From positions 62,001 through 126,000 of the forward strand of contig NZ_JAEAGR010000004.1 of NCBI RefSeq assembly GCF_015999265.1: 64,000 bases of DNA, given 5' to 3'. Each line of letters opens with the position of its first letter. Position 1 is the first letter of the stretch. The position numbers and the translations under genes were made by a program. Source of the DNA: Mobilitalea sibirica. Lineage in GTDB: Bacteria; Bacillota; Clostridia; Lachnospirales; Lachnospiraceae. The notes under the pieces were generated by a model. It was not told the DNA's origin and ran no database searches. It was given only the letters and a program-made list of their open reading frames with translations. Shown here piece after piece: positions 1 to 9,611 of this stretch.

Positions 1-1556
1 GCTTCTACATATTCTTCACAATTCCGATCAATTCCGAATAAAATTGGTTCAGCATACTGCTTTAAGATAGCCAGTTCATAAATCAAGGCTGAATTAAACA
101 TAACATCTGCATCTTCCTGAAAAGGGAATATATTTTCTTCTTCTCCCCTTCTTACGGAGGGCCACATCGCTATCGTAGTCTTAGCGGAAGCACCTCTGGT
201 TCTGGCATCCCGCACCATTCTTCTTATTAATCTTCCGTCCGTAGTGGGTATTCTGTTATGCTCATCAATATTTAGCTGTGTCAAAGCACTAATATATATC
301 TTATACTTACTTTCTCTTGGCAAGGAATAGGACAGCGCATCATTTAAACCATGAATTCCTTCGATCACCAATATATCCTCATCACCAAGGGTTGTATAGT
401 TGCCCTTATATTCTCTTTGGCCGGTTATAAAATTAAAAACAGGTATATCAACTGTTTCTCCGTTCAATAAGTTCGTCATATCTTGGTTAAATTGTTCCAA
501 ATCAATTGCATATAGACTTTCAAAATTATAATTTCCCTTTTCATCTCTGGGCGTTTTTTCACGATCTACAAAGTAATTATCCACAGCAATTGGATGTGGC
601 TTCATACCATGAGCCTTTAGTTGAATTGACAAACGATGGGAAAATGTGGTTTTACCGGAGGAGGAGGGACCTGCGATCATAATAAACTTTTTCCCTCCAG
701 CTTTTTTAATTGCCTCAGCTATCTCACTGATCTTTTTCTCCTGAAGAGCTTCCTGCACCAATATTAGATCGCCAAATCTACCCTGCGAAATAATATCATT
801 AAGCGCACCAACATTCTCAATATCCATCATTTTTGCCCATTGATTGGATTCCTTCATGGTATGAAACAACTTTACCTGGGGAACAAAAGGTTTCACTACA
901 GTAGGATCCTTCTCGTTAGGCATTAATAATAAGAACCCTTCATCGTACTGGGTCAAGTCAAAATATTTTAACATTCCTGAACTTGGAGGCATGTACCCAT
1001 AATAATAATCCTCAAATCCGTCAAGATTATAAATATTCGCTTTTGAAACTCGGCGATATCGGAATAGTTTTTCTTTGTCATGCATACGATAAAGACGAAA
1101 AAGTTCCATCGCATCATCCGTTCCGATGCTTCTTTTGATAAACGGTATATCCTTACTTATAATCTCTTCCATACGCTTCTTTACTGCCTGAATTCGTTCC
1201 TTTGTTAACGGAAGCTTTCCGGTGTAATGGCAATAAAGTCCGTTTCCGATAGAGTATTCCACTTCCACCTTGTCTACATTATCCGAACCAATCTCGGAAT
1301 AAAATGCTTTCAGCATTACTAAAATCAAACCCCGCATATATGTTTTATGACCTGCGTCATCCCTGGTAGTAACAAAGCGAATCTCACAGTCTTTTGTTAC
1401 AGTTTTAAATAACTCGCGGAGTTTATTATTCACATATGCCAAGATAATATCATCCTTATAATCCTTTTTATATTCTTTCGCAATTTCCAGTAAACTTGTA
1501 TTAATGGGATATTCTTTTTCGATTCCGTTAATCTGAACTATTACATTCGTCTTCAT
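1..1556 (-). CDS. Nucleoside (uridine-type) kinase with N-terminal TGS domain, C-terminus cut by window edge
   Basis: Open reading frame entering from the left edge; I translated it from the minus strand and 518 codons are present with no stop. The start is ATG at 1556 (MKTNVIVQING), preceded by an AGGAG-like site. The first ~60 residues look like a TGS domain. A middle part resembles the threonyl-tRNA synthetase second additional domain. The C-terminal half has a uridine-kinase-type P-loop (GPSSSGKTTFSHRLS) followed by IAVDNYFVDREKTP and a conserved IEGIHGLND segment. This TGS/SAD/kinase architecture is known from clostridial proteins annotated as nucleoside kinases. The exact substrate is not visible. 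It lies 17 bases downstream of trmK and is probably co-transcribed. Confidence 0.85.
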   Translation of the reverse strand, partial: MKTNVIVQINGIEKEYPINTSLLEIAKEYKKDYKDDIILAYVNNKLRELFKTVTKDCEIRFVTTRDDAGHKTYMRGLILVMLKAFYSEIGSDNVDKVEVEYSIGNGLYCHYTGKLPLTKERIQAVKKRMEEIISKDIPFIKRSIGTDDAMELFRLYRMHDKEKLFRYRRVSKANIYNLDGFEDYYYGYMPPSSGMLKYFDLTQYDEGFLLLMPNEKDPTVVKPFVPQVKLFHTMKESNQWAKMMDIENVGALNDIISQGRFGDLILVQEALQEKKISEIAEAIKKAGGKKFIMIAGPSSSGKTTFSHRLSIQLKAHGMKPHPIAVDNYFVDREKTPRDEKGNYNFESLYAIDLEQFNQDMTNLLNGETVDIPVFNFITGQREYKGNYTTLGDEDILVIEGIHGLNDALSYSLPRESKYKIYISALTQLNIDEHNRIPTTDGRLIRRMVRDARTRGASAKTTIAMWPSVRRGEEENIFPFQEDADVMFNSALIYELAILKQYAEPILFGIDRNCEEYVE

Positions 1557-1573
1557 ATTAAAATTTCTCCTCT

Positions 1574-2287
1574 TTATGAATAATATTTCAAACCTTTATC
1601 AATAAGCTCAGTCATAGATAAGATTTCCTTCTGTCTGATTATTGATTTATCCGTAGGCCATTGTAATAACGCCTCATAAATTTCTTCATATTGATTTCGT
1701 TCCTTTAAAAGAAACTCCCTCAGCACAGGATTTTGATGTTCCAGTAATAGTCTCCCATAGTAATAATGTTCCTCTAAAGTAATCCTGTAAGGTTCTTTAT
1801 TTTTTACATAAAACTCAGGTTCTGCTTTCATCATAACATAATATTGACCGTCTTCTTTTATCATATTCTCAGCCGTGATTAAAAATCCGATATTCATTAA
1901 ATGCTCACGTACTTGATGAACCTCTGACTGTGGCTGTAATACCAATTCCCGTACCCTTCCTACCACATCCGGTCTTGCTGAGAGGATTTGATTCATTAAG
2001 TTGCCTCCCATACCGGCTATTAATATGCTATCCGCTTCCCCTTGTGAAAGTTGCTCTAATCCATCGGATTTTCGAACAATAATTTTACTTTCGTATCCGT
2101 ATTTTTTAATATTTTCTAATGCCCTTTCCATCGGGCCTTGATTAACATCCATCGCTATAGCCTTCGGGGATATGTTATTTTCGATCAGATAGATAGAGGT
2201 ATAGGCATGGTCACAGCCTATATCCGCTACACGATTACCTCTTGTTACCATACCTGCTACTGCCTGTAAACGTTTTGATATCTGCAT
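1574..2287 (-). CDS. trmK: tRNA (adenine(22)-N1)-methyltransferase TrmK
   Basis: Class I SAM-dependent methyltransferase of the TrmK/YqfN family, which methylates N1 of A22 in tRNA. Visible features are the SAM-binding start VADIGCDHAYTSIYL, an acidic loop IAMDVNQGP and the catalytic-type motif LIAGMGGNLM, then a C-terminal helical part. In-frame ATGs exist at 2299 and 2293, but a GGAG lies six bases before the ATG at 2287, so MQISKRLQAVAG is the preferred N-terminus (about 237 residues, normal for the family). It follows rpoD as in Bacillus and other Firmicutes, separated here by a large inverted-repeat region and the rpoD terminator. Confidence 0.9.
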   Translation of the reverse strand: MQISKRLQAVAGMVTRGNRVADIGCDHAYTSIYLIENNISPKAIAMDVNQGPMERALENIKKYGYESKIIVRKSDGLEQLSQGEADSILIAGMGGNLMNQILSARPDVVGRVRELVLQPQSEVHQVREHLMNIGFLITAENMIKEDGQYYVMMKAEPEFYVKNKEPYRITLEEHYYYGRLLLEHQNPVLREFLLKERNQYEEIYEALLQWPTDKSIIRQKEILSMTELIDKGLKYYS

Positions 2288-2438
2288 AATCATCTCCATA
2301 ATATATTCAAATAAACATTTTTATTATTTTACCATATTTTTATACATTTTACCACACTTAGTACTTATAAGTTTGGGTCAAGTACTTATTGGGAAAGTTC
2401 TATTCAACTTTTCTTCTAAGTTTTTTTGTACTACGGAC

Positions 2439-2652
2439 GGATAAGAGGTCCATTTTCATAGGGGATGAGGTCAGCGCCTTAAAACAAACTCAATTTTCAG
2501 GTATTTCTGCATGCGTTTATTACGCTTTGCTCCTCCCTGATAGATGCGTCGGTCGCTCGAAAAACGAACTGACATGCAGAAATTCGCTCGAAAAATGCCT
2601 AATCATTTTCCGGCATCTGACCTCATCTCTCTATGTATGGGCGCACTTATCC
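2439..2652. repeat. Long nested inverted repeat between rpoD and trmK
   Basis: An imperfect palindrome of about 215 bases. Arms pair in series: GGATAAG 2439-2445 with 2646-2652; GATGAGGTCAG 2464-2474 with 2617-2627 (11/11); ATTTCTGCATG 2503-2513 with 2573-2583 (11/11). A small GCGT/ACGC hairpin sits inside at 2513-2525. TCGCTCGAAAAA occurs twice as a direct repeat (2553-2564, 2584-2595). A 99-codon plus-strand ORF runs through it but looks like a by-product of the palindrome. It may be a structured RNA or a decayed small mobile element. Confidence 0.75.
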
Positions 2653-2793
2653 TGTCTATGGCTGGCTAACCACAGAATGCTTTTCTGAATATCTTCCTTG
2701 CATTTGTCTGTAATGCATCAAATATCGGCATATGAATGTGGTACAAACTTCTGACTGTCGATTAAGACCTGACTTCACTTATCCATACGAAAC

Positions 2794-2816
2794 AAAAAAG
2801 TGCCGATAAACGGCAC
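2794..2816 (-). terminator. Rho-independent terminator of rpoD
   Basis: Read on the minus strand: GTGCCG, loop TTTAT, CGGCAC, then six T. It lies about 120 bases past the rpoD stop. Confidence 0.85.
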
Positions 2817-2935
2817 TCATTTTATATGATTCTATATATCCGAGTTTTTTATACTTTATACATTTTCTAAATAATATCGTTTCCAAAACTAACGATACAT
2901 GAAAGAACTAAATGTTAATCCGCAAATCACGATTT

Positions 2936-4036
2936 TTACTCTAAATAATCCTTTAACTTTCTGCTTCTGCTGGGATGTCTTAACTTACGCAGAGCCTTGG
3001 CTTCAATCTGGCGGATACGTTCTCTGGTAACGTTGAACTCTTTACCCACTTCTTCCAAAGTACGGGCTCGTCCATCATCCAAACCAAAACGTAGTCTTAA
3101 TACCTTCTGTTCCCGCTCTGTTAGGGTACCAAGAACTTCAACCAGCTGTTCTTTTAATAAAGTAAATGCAGCTGCATCTGCAGGTACCGGCACGTTATCG
3201 TCTTGAATAAAGTCACCAAGGTGGCTATCTTCTTCTTCACCAATGGGCGTTTCTAATGAAACAGGCTCCTGAGATATCTTTTGGATTTCTCGTACCCTAT
3301 CTACAGGCATATTCATCACTTCTGAGATTTCTTCCGGGGAAGGCTCCCGACCCAGTTCCTGTAAGAGCTGCCTTTGAACACGGGTTAATTTATTGATTGT
3401 TTCAACCATATGAACCGGAATACGTATTGTTCTAGCCTGGTCAGCAATCGCTCTTGTTATCGCCTGTCTAATCCACCAGGTAGCATAAGTACTAAACTTG
3501 TAGCCCTTACGATAATCAAACTTCTCAACAGCTTTAATAAGTCCAAGATTACCCTCCTGTATTAAATCCAGGAAAAGCATACCTCGTCCCACATAGCGCT
3601 TAGCAATACTAACGACCAGACGAAGATTTGCTTCTGCTAAACGTTTCTTCGCATAATCATCGCCCTCCTCCATTTTTCTTGCCAATTCAATTTCCTCATC
3701 AGCATTAAGGAGCGGAACCTTACCGATTTCCTTCAAATACATTCTGACGGGATCCTCAATGTTAATACCCTCCGGAATCGTTAAATCTATGGGCTCAATT
3801 TCTTCCTCATCATCAAGTATGATATCCTCTTCTTCGTCATCCTCTTCTGAAATACGCAACACATCAACATTATGCTTTTCAAGGTAATCATATATCTTCT
3901 CGATACGGGTAGGATCCAGTTCCATATCTGCAAAAAAATCATTTACTTCCTGAAATTCCAAGACATTTTTCTTCTTTTCGGCAAAAGCCAATAGCTCCTT
4001 TAGCCTTTCTGTAAATTTAACTATATTCTCGTCCAT
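2936..4036 (-). CDS. rpoD: Primary RNA polymerase sigma factor SigA/RpoD
   Basis: Housekeeping sigma-70 factor, 366 residues. After a short N-terminal domain there is an acidic stretch around residues 60-85. Region 1.2 is [16 protein letters not shown]. Region 2 includes [20 protein letters not shown] and the -10 recognition helix [17 protein letters not shown]. Regions 3 and 4 follow, with the -35 recognition helix in [20 protein letters not shown], and the chain ends at KLKDYLE. Length and motifs match SigA of Firmicutes. A GAAGGA site precedes the ATG at 4036. It sits directly downstream of dnaG, the classical macromolecular-synthesis order. The consensus promoters seen elsewhere in the window are what this protein would recognise. 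Confidence 0.98.
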   Translation of the reverse strand: MDENIVKFTERLKELLAFAEKKKNVLEFQEVNDFFADMELDPTRIEKIYDYLEKHNVDVLRISEEDDEEEDIILDDEEEIEPIDLTIPEGINIEDPVRMYLKEIGKVPLLNADEEIELARKMEEGDDYAKKRLAEANLRLVVSIAKRYVGRGMLFLDLIQEGNLGLIKAVEKFDYRKGYKFSTYATWWIRQAITRAIADQARTIRIPVHMVETINKLTRVQRQLLQELGREPSPEEISEVMNMPVDRVREIQKISQEPVSLETPIGEEEDSHLGDFIQDDNVPVPADAAAFTLLKEQLVEVLGTLTEREQKVLRLRFGLDDGRARTLEEVGKEFNVTRERIRQIEAKALRKLRHPSRSRKLKDYLE

Positions 4037-4139
4037 AGATAATCCTTCCTTCTTAAACTCTTTTTATATTCTAACCATCATTTGATTAAATATGCAATAT
4101 TAAGTAACCGTAACCATAAGCCGGTCTCTACGGATTACA

Positions 4140-5930
4140 TTAGTTATCGAATGATATGGTATGTTTCTTAAGTTCGGCCTTTTGTGCAATAATCTTTTGC
4201 AACAGCACGGTATCATTAACTTCAATTGCTTTTTGGCTTTGTTTATCCAAACTGCTTTCCTTTAAACGCATTATCGTATCGGATAGTGCTTTATTCCATG
4301 CAGATGGATTCATTTCACCCTGAATTCCTGCAGAAAATAAAGCTGCTACCTCTGTCTGTTCTTCTATACTTTCAAAACAATTAATAATCTTGGCCGGGAC
4401 AACTGTCTTATCCTTTTCATATTGCTCGAATACCAATCTTGCTACTTTAGTATAAATCCCTTCGGTAAAATCCTCCGGGCCTAAAATTCCGTTGATTTTC
4501 TCAAATAATGTTGGATTCTCGATCAACCAAGTCAGCATAAGTTTTTGAGATTTTGATAAACCATCATCGGTTTTCTTCTTATACCGATTTAAATCATTCG
4601 GATAGTCTTTCGTATCGTTCACACCTACAACAATCTGAGAACCAAACCGGTTCACCAGTCTCTTTAATTGCTCCACATCGATACGATAGGCTTTCGCTAC
4701 CGCATCCGTATAAAAATTCCTCTCCAGCTCTTCCGAAAAGTGTAATAATTTTTTAGCCGTCTCATGAAAGAACTTTGTCTTTTGCTCCGGGTCATTCAGA
4801 TTATAATTCTTCTGAAGTACATCTATCTCAAAAAAGAAGCTATTCTTTGCCGAAGCGATTCTTTCTCTGAATTCATCTGCCCCAAGGGCCTTAATAAATT
4901 CATCCGGATCCTTATAGGGTTTCATATCAATGACTTTTACGGTTAATCCGGCTTCCTTTAATAAAGGAATCGCACGAAGGGCTGCCTGTATACCCGCTGT
5001 GTCACTATCAAAGGTTAAAAGCACTTCATTCGTATATCTTTTTAATAGATTTGCATGAAATACAGTAAATGCTGTTCCCAAAGAAGCAACCGCATTATTA
5101 AACCCTGCCTGATGTAGTGCTATGGTATCCATATAACCTTCACATATCAGAATATTCGTTAACCGTGAAGTCCTGGCAAAATTTAATCCATATAGATTTC
5201 TGCTTTTATCAAATATCTTCGTCTCCGGTGAGTTTAAATACTTTGGAACTTCATTACCGACCTTGCCCATCACTCTGCCGCCAAAGCCGATTACCCTATG
5301 GTTGGCATCCATGATCGGAAATATAACCCGATCCCAGAATTTATCATGTCCCCCTCTTTTTTCATCTATGGAGACCAAGCCGGACTGCTTTAAAAATTCA
5401 TCCTCATAGCCTAAGCTTTTTAAATACTTATATAAATCATCACTGTAACGGTTCGCATAACCCAGCCCAAACTGTTTTATGGTGTCTTCGTTAAGTCCTC
5501 TGTCTAATAAATATTGATGCGCAGCTTGTCCTCTGTTAGATTTTAATTGAACATAAAAATATTTTGCTGCCTCCTTATTCACTTCCAATAGCCGGCTTTT
5601 TAAATCTGACAGTTTTTTTGCTTCTTCCGAATATTCCTGCTCCGGAAGCGCTATTCCCACCCTTTCTGCAAGGAACTTTAACGCTTCCACAAAGGTAAAG
5701 TTTTCATACTCCATAATAAAGGTAAATACATTTCCACCTACACCGCAGCCAAAACAGTGATACATCTGCTTTCCTGCACTTACGGAAAAAGAGGGTGTTT
5801 TCTCATTATGAAATGGGCACAGCCCCATATGATTACTTCCTTTTTTTTGCAGCCTTATGTAGGAGCTTATAACACTAACGATATCATTTTTGCTTCTGAT
5901 TTCTTCCACTAGTTCATCCGGATAATACAA
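4140..5930 (-). CDS. dnaG: DNA primase DnaG
   Basis: Primase that makes RNA primers at the replication fork with the DnaB helicase. The N-terminal CHC2 zinc finger is visible (CPFHNEKTPSFSVSAGKQMYHCFGCG). The catalytic core and TOPRIM motifs follow (LICEGYMDTIALHQAG and LTFDSDTAG), then a C-terminal helicase-interaction region. The frame opens at 5948 with TTG, but GGGAGG sits eight bases before a second TTG at 5930. The likely protein therefore begins MYYPDELVEEIRSKND, which aligns with how DnaG proteins start, and is about 596 residues. It is downstream of dgt (27 bases) and upstream of rpoD. Confidence 0.96.
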   Translation of the reverse strand: MYYPDELVEEIRSKNDIVSVISSYIRLQKKGSNHMGLCPFHNEKTPSFSVSAGKQMYHCFGCGVGGNVFTFIMEYENFTFVEALKFLAERVGIALPEQEYSEEAKKLSDLKSRLLEVNKEAAKYFYVQLKSNRGQAAHQYLLDRGLNEDTIKQFGLGYANRYSDDLYKYLKSLGYEDEFLKQSGLVSIDEKRGGHDKFWDRVIFPIMDANHRVIGFGGRVMGKVGNEVPKYLNSPETKIFDKSRNLYGLNFARTSRLTNILICEGYMDTIALHQAGFNNAVASLGTAFTVFHANLLKRYTNEVLLTFDSDTAGIQAALRAIPLLKEAGLTVKVIDMKPYKDPDEFIKALGADEFRERIASAKNSFFFEIDVLQKNYNLNDPEQKTKFFHETAKKLLHFSEELERNFYTDAVAKAYRIDVEQLKRLVNRFGSQIVVGVNDTKDYPNDLNRYKKKTDDGLSKSQKLMLTWLIENPTLFEKINGILGPEDFTEGIYTKVARLVFEQYEKDKTVVPAKIINCFESIEEQTEVAALFSAGIQGEMNPSAWNKALSDTIMRLKESSLDKQSQKAIEVNDTVLLQKIIAQKAELKKHTISFDN

Positions 5931-5957
5931 CGTGCATTCCTCCCACAATTTCTATGT

Positions 5958-6980
5958 TTAAAAAACGCTCCACGCAGATGGAATCATCAACTCCTTAAAC
6001 TTTGCTACTGCGTAACGATCCGTCATTCCTGCAATATAATCACTGACCGCAAGATAAGGAGGTTCTTCTTTTTCTTTTATACGAAGAAGATATTCCTCCG
6101 GAAGCCGCTCCAAGTGCTTTTCATAGTAATCAAATAATTGCTTTACCAGTTGTTCCGCCTGCTCTTCCTGACTCTTAGCCCTTTTATTCATATAGACACT
6201 GGAAAACATGTATTTACGTAATTGTTTCATTGCAATTTCAATATCCGGTGACATAATAATATCGTTTTTATTCTCACTGTTTGATACGATGTCATGAATT
6301 AAGGTATTTAGTCTTTCCTCCAGACTATGGCCTAAGATATCCGTGTATTCCTTCGGTATTTCATCTTCTGTGATTATTTTTCCCCGAATCGCGTCATCAA
6401 TATCATGATTAATATAGGCAATTTTATCACACAGCCTAACAACCTTACCCTCTAGGGTAGAAGGCTTTCCTGCTGTCTGATGATTACGGATTCCGTCCCT
6501 CACTTCCTTTGTGAGATTAAGACCTCTACCATGCTTTTCTAACAGTTCAACCACCCGAATGCTTTGCAGATGATGTTCAAATCCACCTGGACATATGTCA
6601 TTTAGAGCTCTCTCTCCTGCATGTCCAAAGGGAGTATGTCCCAGGTCATGCCCCAGAGCAATCGCTTCCGTTAGTTCTTCATTCAACCTGAGTGCTTTGG
6701 CTATTGTTCTGGCTATCTGCGATACCTCCAGGGTATGGGTAAGTCTTGTTCTGTAGTGGTCACCCTCTGGGGCAAGAAATACCTGTGTTTTATGCTTAAG
6801 TCTGCGAAATGCTTTACAATGAAGTATCCTGTCTCTATCTCTTTGATAAATTGGTCTAATGTCACAAGGATCTTCATAGAGATCCCTTCCTGAGGAACAG
6901 TCAGAAAAAGAAGCATATGGGCTTAAAATCTCATGCTCCCTTTGCTCTAACTTCTGTCTTATGTTAAATTTTTGTTCCAT
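5958..6980 (-). CDS. dgt: Deoxyguanosinetriphosphate triphosphohydrolase-like protein
   Basis: HD-superfamily hydrolase of the dGTPase family, which cleaves dNTP to deoxynucleoside and tripolyphosphate. Conserved family segments are RLKHKTQVF, the metal-binding H of DHYRTRLTHTLEV, and the HD motif GHDLGHTPFGHAGE, with NHQTAGKP and the D of CDKIAYINHDIDDA further on. 340 residues is normal for the short clostridial form. An AAGGGA site precedes the ATG. It is the first gene of the dgt-dnaG-rpoD cluster common in Clostridia, linking dNTP control to replication. Substrate preference is not readable from sequence. Confidence 0.92.
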   Translation of the reverse strand: MEQKFNIRQKLEQREHEILSPYASFSDCSSGRDLYEDPCDIRPIYQRDRDRILHCKAFRRLKHKTQVFLAPEGDHYRTRLTHTLEVSQIARTIAKALRLNEELTEAIALGHDLGHTPFGHAGERALNDICPGGFEHHLQSIRVVELLEKHGRGLNLTKEVRDGIRNHQTAGKPSTLEGKVVRLCDKIAYINHDIDDAIRGKIITEDEIPKEYTDILGHSLEERLNTLIHDIVSNSENKNDIIMSPDIEIAMKQLRKYMFSSVYMNKRAKSQEEQAEQLVKQLFDYYEKHLERLPEEYLLRIKEKEEPPYLAVSDYIAGMTDRYAVAKFKELMIPSAWSVF

Positions 6981-7367
6981 ACCAATCCCTTCTTTCTACT
7001 GAGAAGTTTACGGAAACCTTACAATTATTCGTGATAAACACAATTATATGCAATCCTATAAGGGAAATATTCATCAGACGAATATACACCTATACTACTA
7101 ATATTCTACAAGGTCTTCCTATTTCCTTTTTTATTTTTATAAGTTTTTATTTAAGTTTAAAAGTTCTTTAAATACGCATGCTTTGCTGCATCTTTCTTAC
7201 GTATTAAAGAACTTTTTATGAAACATTAGATGAATTTGGTTTCTTCGTACTGTTTGTAAGTTTATGTGATTCATATTTATTGTAATAAGAATAACCCTAT
7301 GATCCCTAATAAAATATATGAACCGGATAATATTTAATCTTAACTCAATGATTAAGGCTTTCTATTC
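6981..7367. other. Intergenic region between dgt and the feo operon
   Basis: 387 bases without a gene. It holds the upstream region of dgt (no clear consensus promoter recognised) and one strong hairpin, listed separately. The rest is AT-rich with nothing else recognised. Confidence 0.6.
7159..7217 (-). terminator. Long hairpin, probable feo operon terminator
   Basis: An 18-base arm at 7159-7176 is the near-perfect complement of 7200-7217 (AAAAGTTCTTTAAATACG against CGTATTAAAGAACTTTTT). It has T-runs on either side, so it could stop transcription in both directions. It lies about 150 bases beyond the last feo gene. Confidence 0.7.
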
Positions 7368-7505
7368 TTATTTACATTCCCCTTTGGAGGAGCAGGATGA
7401 GCATCCCCCGCAACAGGATTTTCCTTCTTTCAAATCTTTCGTTTTTTTATAAATGATAAAACCGGTATAACTTAAAATGAGAGCTATCAAAATAATAGCC
7501 GGCAT
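7368..7505 (-). CDS. FeoB-associated Cys-rich membrane protein
   Basis: A 45-residue gene read directly from the minus strand: ATG at 7505 (MPAIILIALILSYTGFIIYKK), stop at 7368. An AGGAG site lies upstream of the start. One transmembrane helix (residues 3-19) is followed by a basic stretch and a C-terminal cluster with six cysteines (SCCGGCSSCSSKGECK). Small proteins of this layout sit next to feoB in many Clostridia and are grouped as FeoB-associated Cys-rich membrane proteins. They may take the place of FeoC. It is 47 bases downstream of feoB. The cysteines could bind iron or a cluster; that is inference. Confidence 0.88.
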   Translation of the reverse strand: MPAIILIALILSYTGFIIYKKTKDLKEGKSCCGGCSSCSSKGECK

Positions 7506-7552
7506 AAAACCACTCCTTTCTGCCTCCTAAGCTCAGGTCATTGAATACATGC

Positions 7553-9610
7553 TTAAGCAAGAAACAAGGACCCTATCTGATATACTAAGGTAGAAACCAG
7601 CCACGCAACACCCAACTGGAACAAAATGGTGAACACGGTCCATTTCGCAGATCGCATCTCCCTTTGTATTACACCGATGGTTGCCGCACAGGGAATATAT
7701 AATAAACAAAATACCATTAAAGAATATGCATTCAAAGCACCAAAACCATAATCAGCCAGAACCTGTGTTAAACCGGCCATCCCCTCAACCGAGTTAATAT
7801 TAGCAATTCCAAATAATACACTGAAGCTGGAAACCACAATTTCCTTTGCTGCAATACCGGATATTAATGCTACCACAACCTGCCACATACCAAGTCCTGC
7901 TGGAGCTAATAACGGTGATACCGTCTTACCTAGCATTGCACCGTAGCTTTGTGACATATCTGAAACCATTCCACCGGGCCCGAAGTTTAAGACAAACCAG
8001 ATGAGAACCGATGCTGCAAAGATGGTAGTACCTGCTTTTGTAAGATATTCTTTAACTTTTTCCCATACATAGATAAGAATGGTTCTTAGGTTCGGCGCTT
8101 TATACTCGGGAAGTTCGATAAGCAAGGTGTTTTGTGTGCTTTTTTCACTATTCTTATTCATAACATAGGCAACGATAATCGCAACAGCTATTCCGATTAG
8201 ATACATGGAATATGCTGCTAGCATCGCATTCTTTCCAAAAAACATCTGTGAAAATAAAACATAGATGGGGAGCCTTGCACTACAGGACATAAACGGAGTA
8301 ACTAAAATCGTTTTTCTACGGTCCTGCATGTTTTCTAAGGATCTGGAAGCCATAATTGCCGGTACGGTACATCCAAAGCCAAGTAACATAGGAATAAAAG
8401 CTCTGCCGGAAAGTCCCAGTTTACCCATAATGCCATCCATAACATAGGCGACTCTTGACATATATCCGCTGTCTTCCAGATATGCAAGAGCGAGAAACAG
8501 TATAAAAATATTTGGTAAGAACGTCAGAATTCCTCCCACACCGGCTACAATACCATCCACTACTAAAGAGGTAACAAAATCTCCGGCACCGATCACAGTT
8601 AGCAGATTGAACACGGAATTGGAAAACGCATCCAGTCCGCCTTCAAATCCCCCTTTAATAAAATCACCTATCTGAAAGGTCAGGAAAAATACGAAAGCCA
8701 TAATTCCAAGAAAAATCGGAAGTCCTAGGTAGCTATTCGTAAGTACCTTATCTACTTTATCTGTCACAGCAGCTTTTTTGGCTTTATTAACCAATACCTC
8801 TTCAATGATCTCCTCAATAAAGTCATATTTCTGATTGATGATTTCTTCCTCATAGCTATTATGTACGATTCCATTGGAATCAATTGGATATTTTGCCTGT
8901 GCCATCTCATCCATCTCGATATGCTTAATCGCATACCAACGTAGATTATCTATATTTCCATGATTTTCTCTGATTCGTTCACTTACTTCATCTATCTTGT
9001 CTTCCAACAGATCACTGTAAACCACAGGATACTCCTCATGATGTTCATGTCTATGCTTACTGTATTCCTTTGTGTATTTTCCATGATGATGCTCCAGATT
9101 CGGGTCAATATATTTATCCTTATGATGAGCTACCGTATGCATGAGGATGTCAAGTCCTGTCTTCTTTCTGGCAGATACCGGAATCACCGGAACTCCCAGC
9201 ATCTCCGGCAATCTGTGAAGGTCAATTTCCATTCCTCGCTCTTCCACAATATCCATCATGTTAAGCGCTACAACAACTGGCTTTCCCATCTCGATTAATT
9301 GCAGAGTTAGATAAAGATTCCTCTCAAGACTAGAGGCATCAACGATATTTACAATAACATCGACATCAGAATTCATGATAAATTCTCTTGTAAGCCTCTC
9401 TTCCATTGTATAGGAGGTGAGACTGTAAATTCCCGGCAGATCCACCAGCTTAAATTTATAATCATGATATTTAAAGGCTCCTTCCTTCTTTTCAACCGTA
9501 ACACCCGGCCAATTGGCTACCTTTAAATTAGCACCGGTATAAGCATTAAACAATGTGGTTTTACCACAGTTCGGATTTCCAACGAAGCCAACTTGTAATA
9601 CTTTTTTCAT
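7553..9610 (-). CDS. feoB: Ferrous iron transport protein B, GTP-gated permease
   Basis: 685-residue Fe(II) transporter. The N-terminal G domain shows G1 GNPNCGKTTLFN, the G3 motif DLPG and G4 NMMD. An alpha-helical GDI region follows, then the membrane domain with two Gate segments around GGILTFLPNIFILF and FGCTVPAIMASR. A histidine-rich stretch at residues 162-191 (nine His in 30 residues) lies just after the G domain. The ATG at 9610 has AGGGAGG upstream and follows the feoA stop by one base, so the two are translationally coupled. It takes up ferrous iron under anaerobic conditions. The upstream Fur-type palindrome suggests iron repression. Confidence 0.97.
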   Translation of the reverse strand: MKKVLQVGFVGNPNCGKTTLFNAYTGANLKVANWPGVTVEKKEGAFKYHDYKFKLVDLPGIYSLTSYTMEERLTREFIMNSDVDVIVNIVDASSLERNLYLTLQLIEMGKPVVVALNMMDIVEERGMEIDLHRLPEMLGVPVIPVSARKKTGLDILMHTVAHHKDKYIDPNLEHHHGKYTKEYSKHRHEHHEEYPVVYSDLLEDKIDEVSERIRENHGNIDNLRWYAIKHIEMDEMAQAKYPIDSNGIVHNSYEEEIINQKYDFIEEIIEEVLVNKAKKAAVTDKVDKVLTNSYLGLPIFLGIMAFVFFLTFQIGDFIKGGFEGGLDAFSNSVFNLLTVIGAGDFVTSLVVDGIVAGVGGILTFLPNIFILFLALAYLEDSGYMSRVAYVMDGIMGKLGLSGRAFIPMLLGFGCTVPAIMASRSLENMQDRRKTILVTPFMSCSARLPIYVLFSQMFFGKNAMLAAYSMYLIGIAVAIIVAYVMNKNSEKSTQNTLLIELPEYKAPNLRTILIYVWEKVKEYLTKAGTTIFAASVLIWFVLNFGPGGMVSDMSQSYGAMLGKTVSPLLAPAGLGMWQVVVALISGIAAKEIVVSSFSVLFGIANINSVEGMAGLTQVLADYGFGALNAYSLMVFCLLYIPCAATIGVIQREMRSAKWTVFTILFQLGVAWLVSTLVYQIGSLFLA

Positions 9611-9611
9611 A

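Noticed and set aside
2389-2688. 99-codon plus-strand ORF between rpoD and trmK
   Set aside because: It runs through the long palindrome, has no ribosome site, odd composition and no recognised domain; explained by the repeat.
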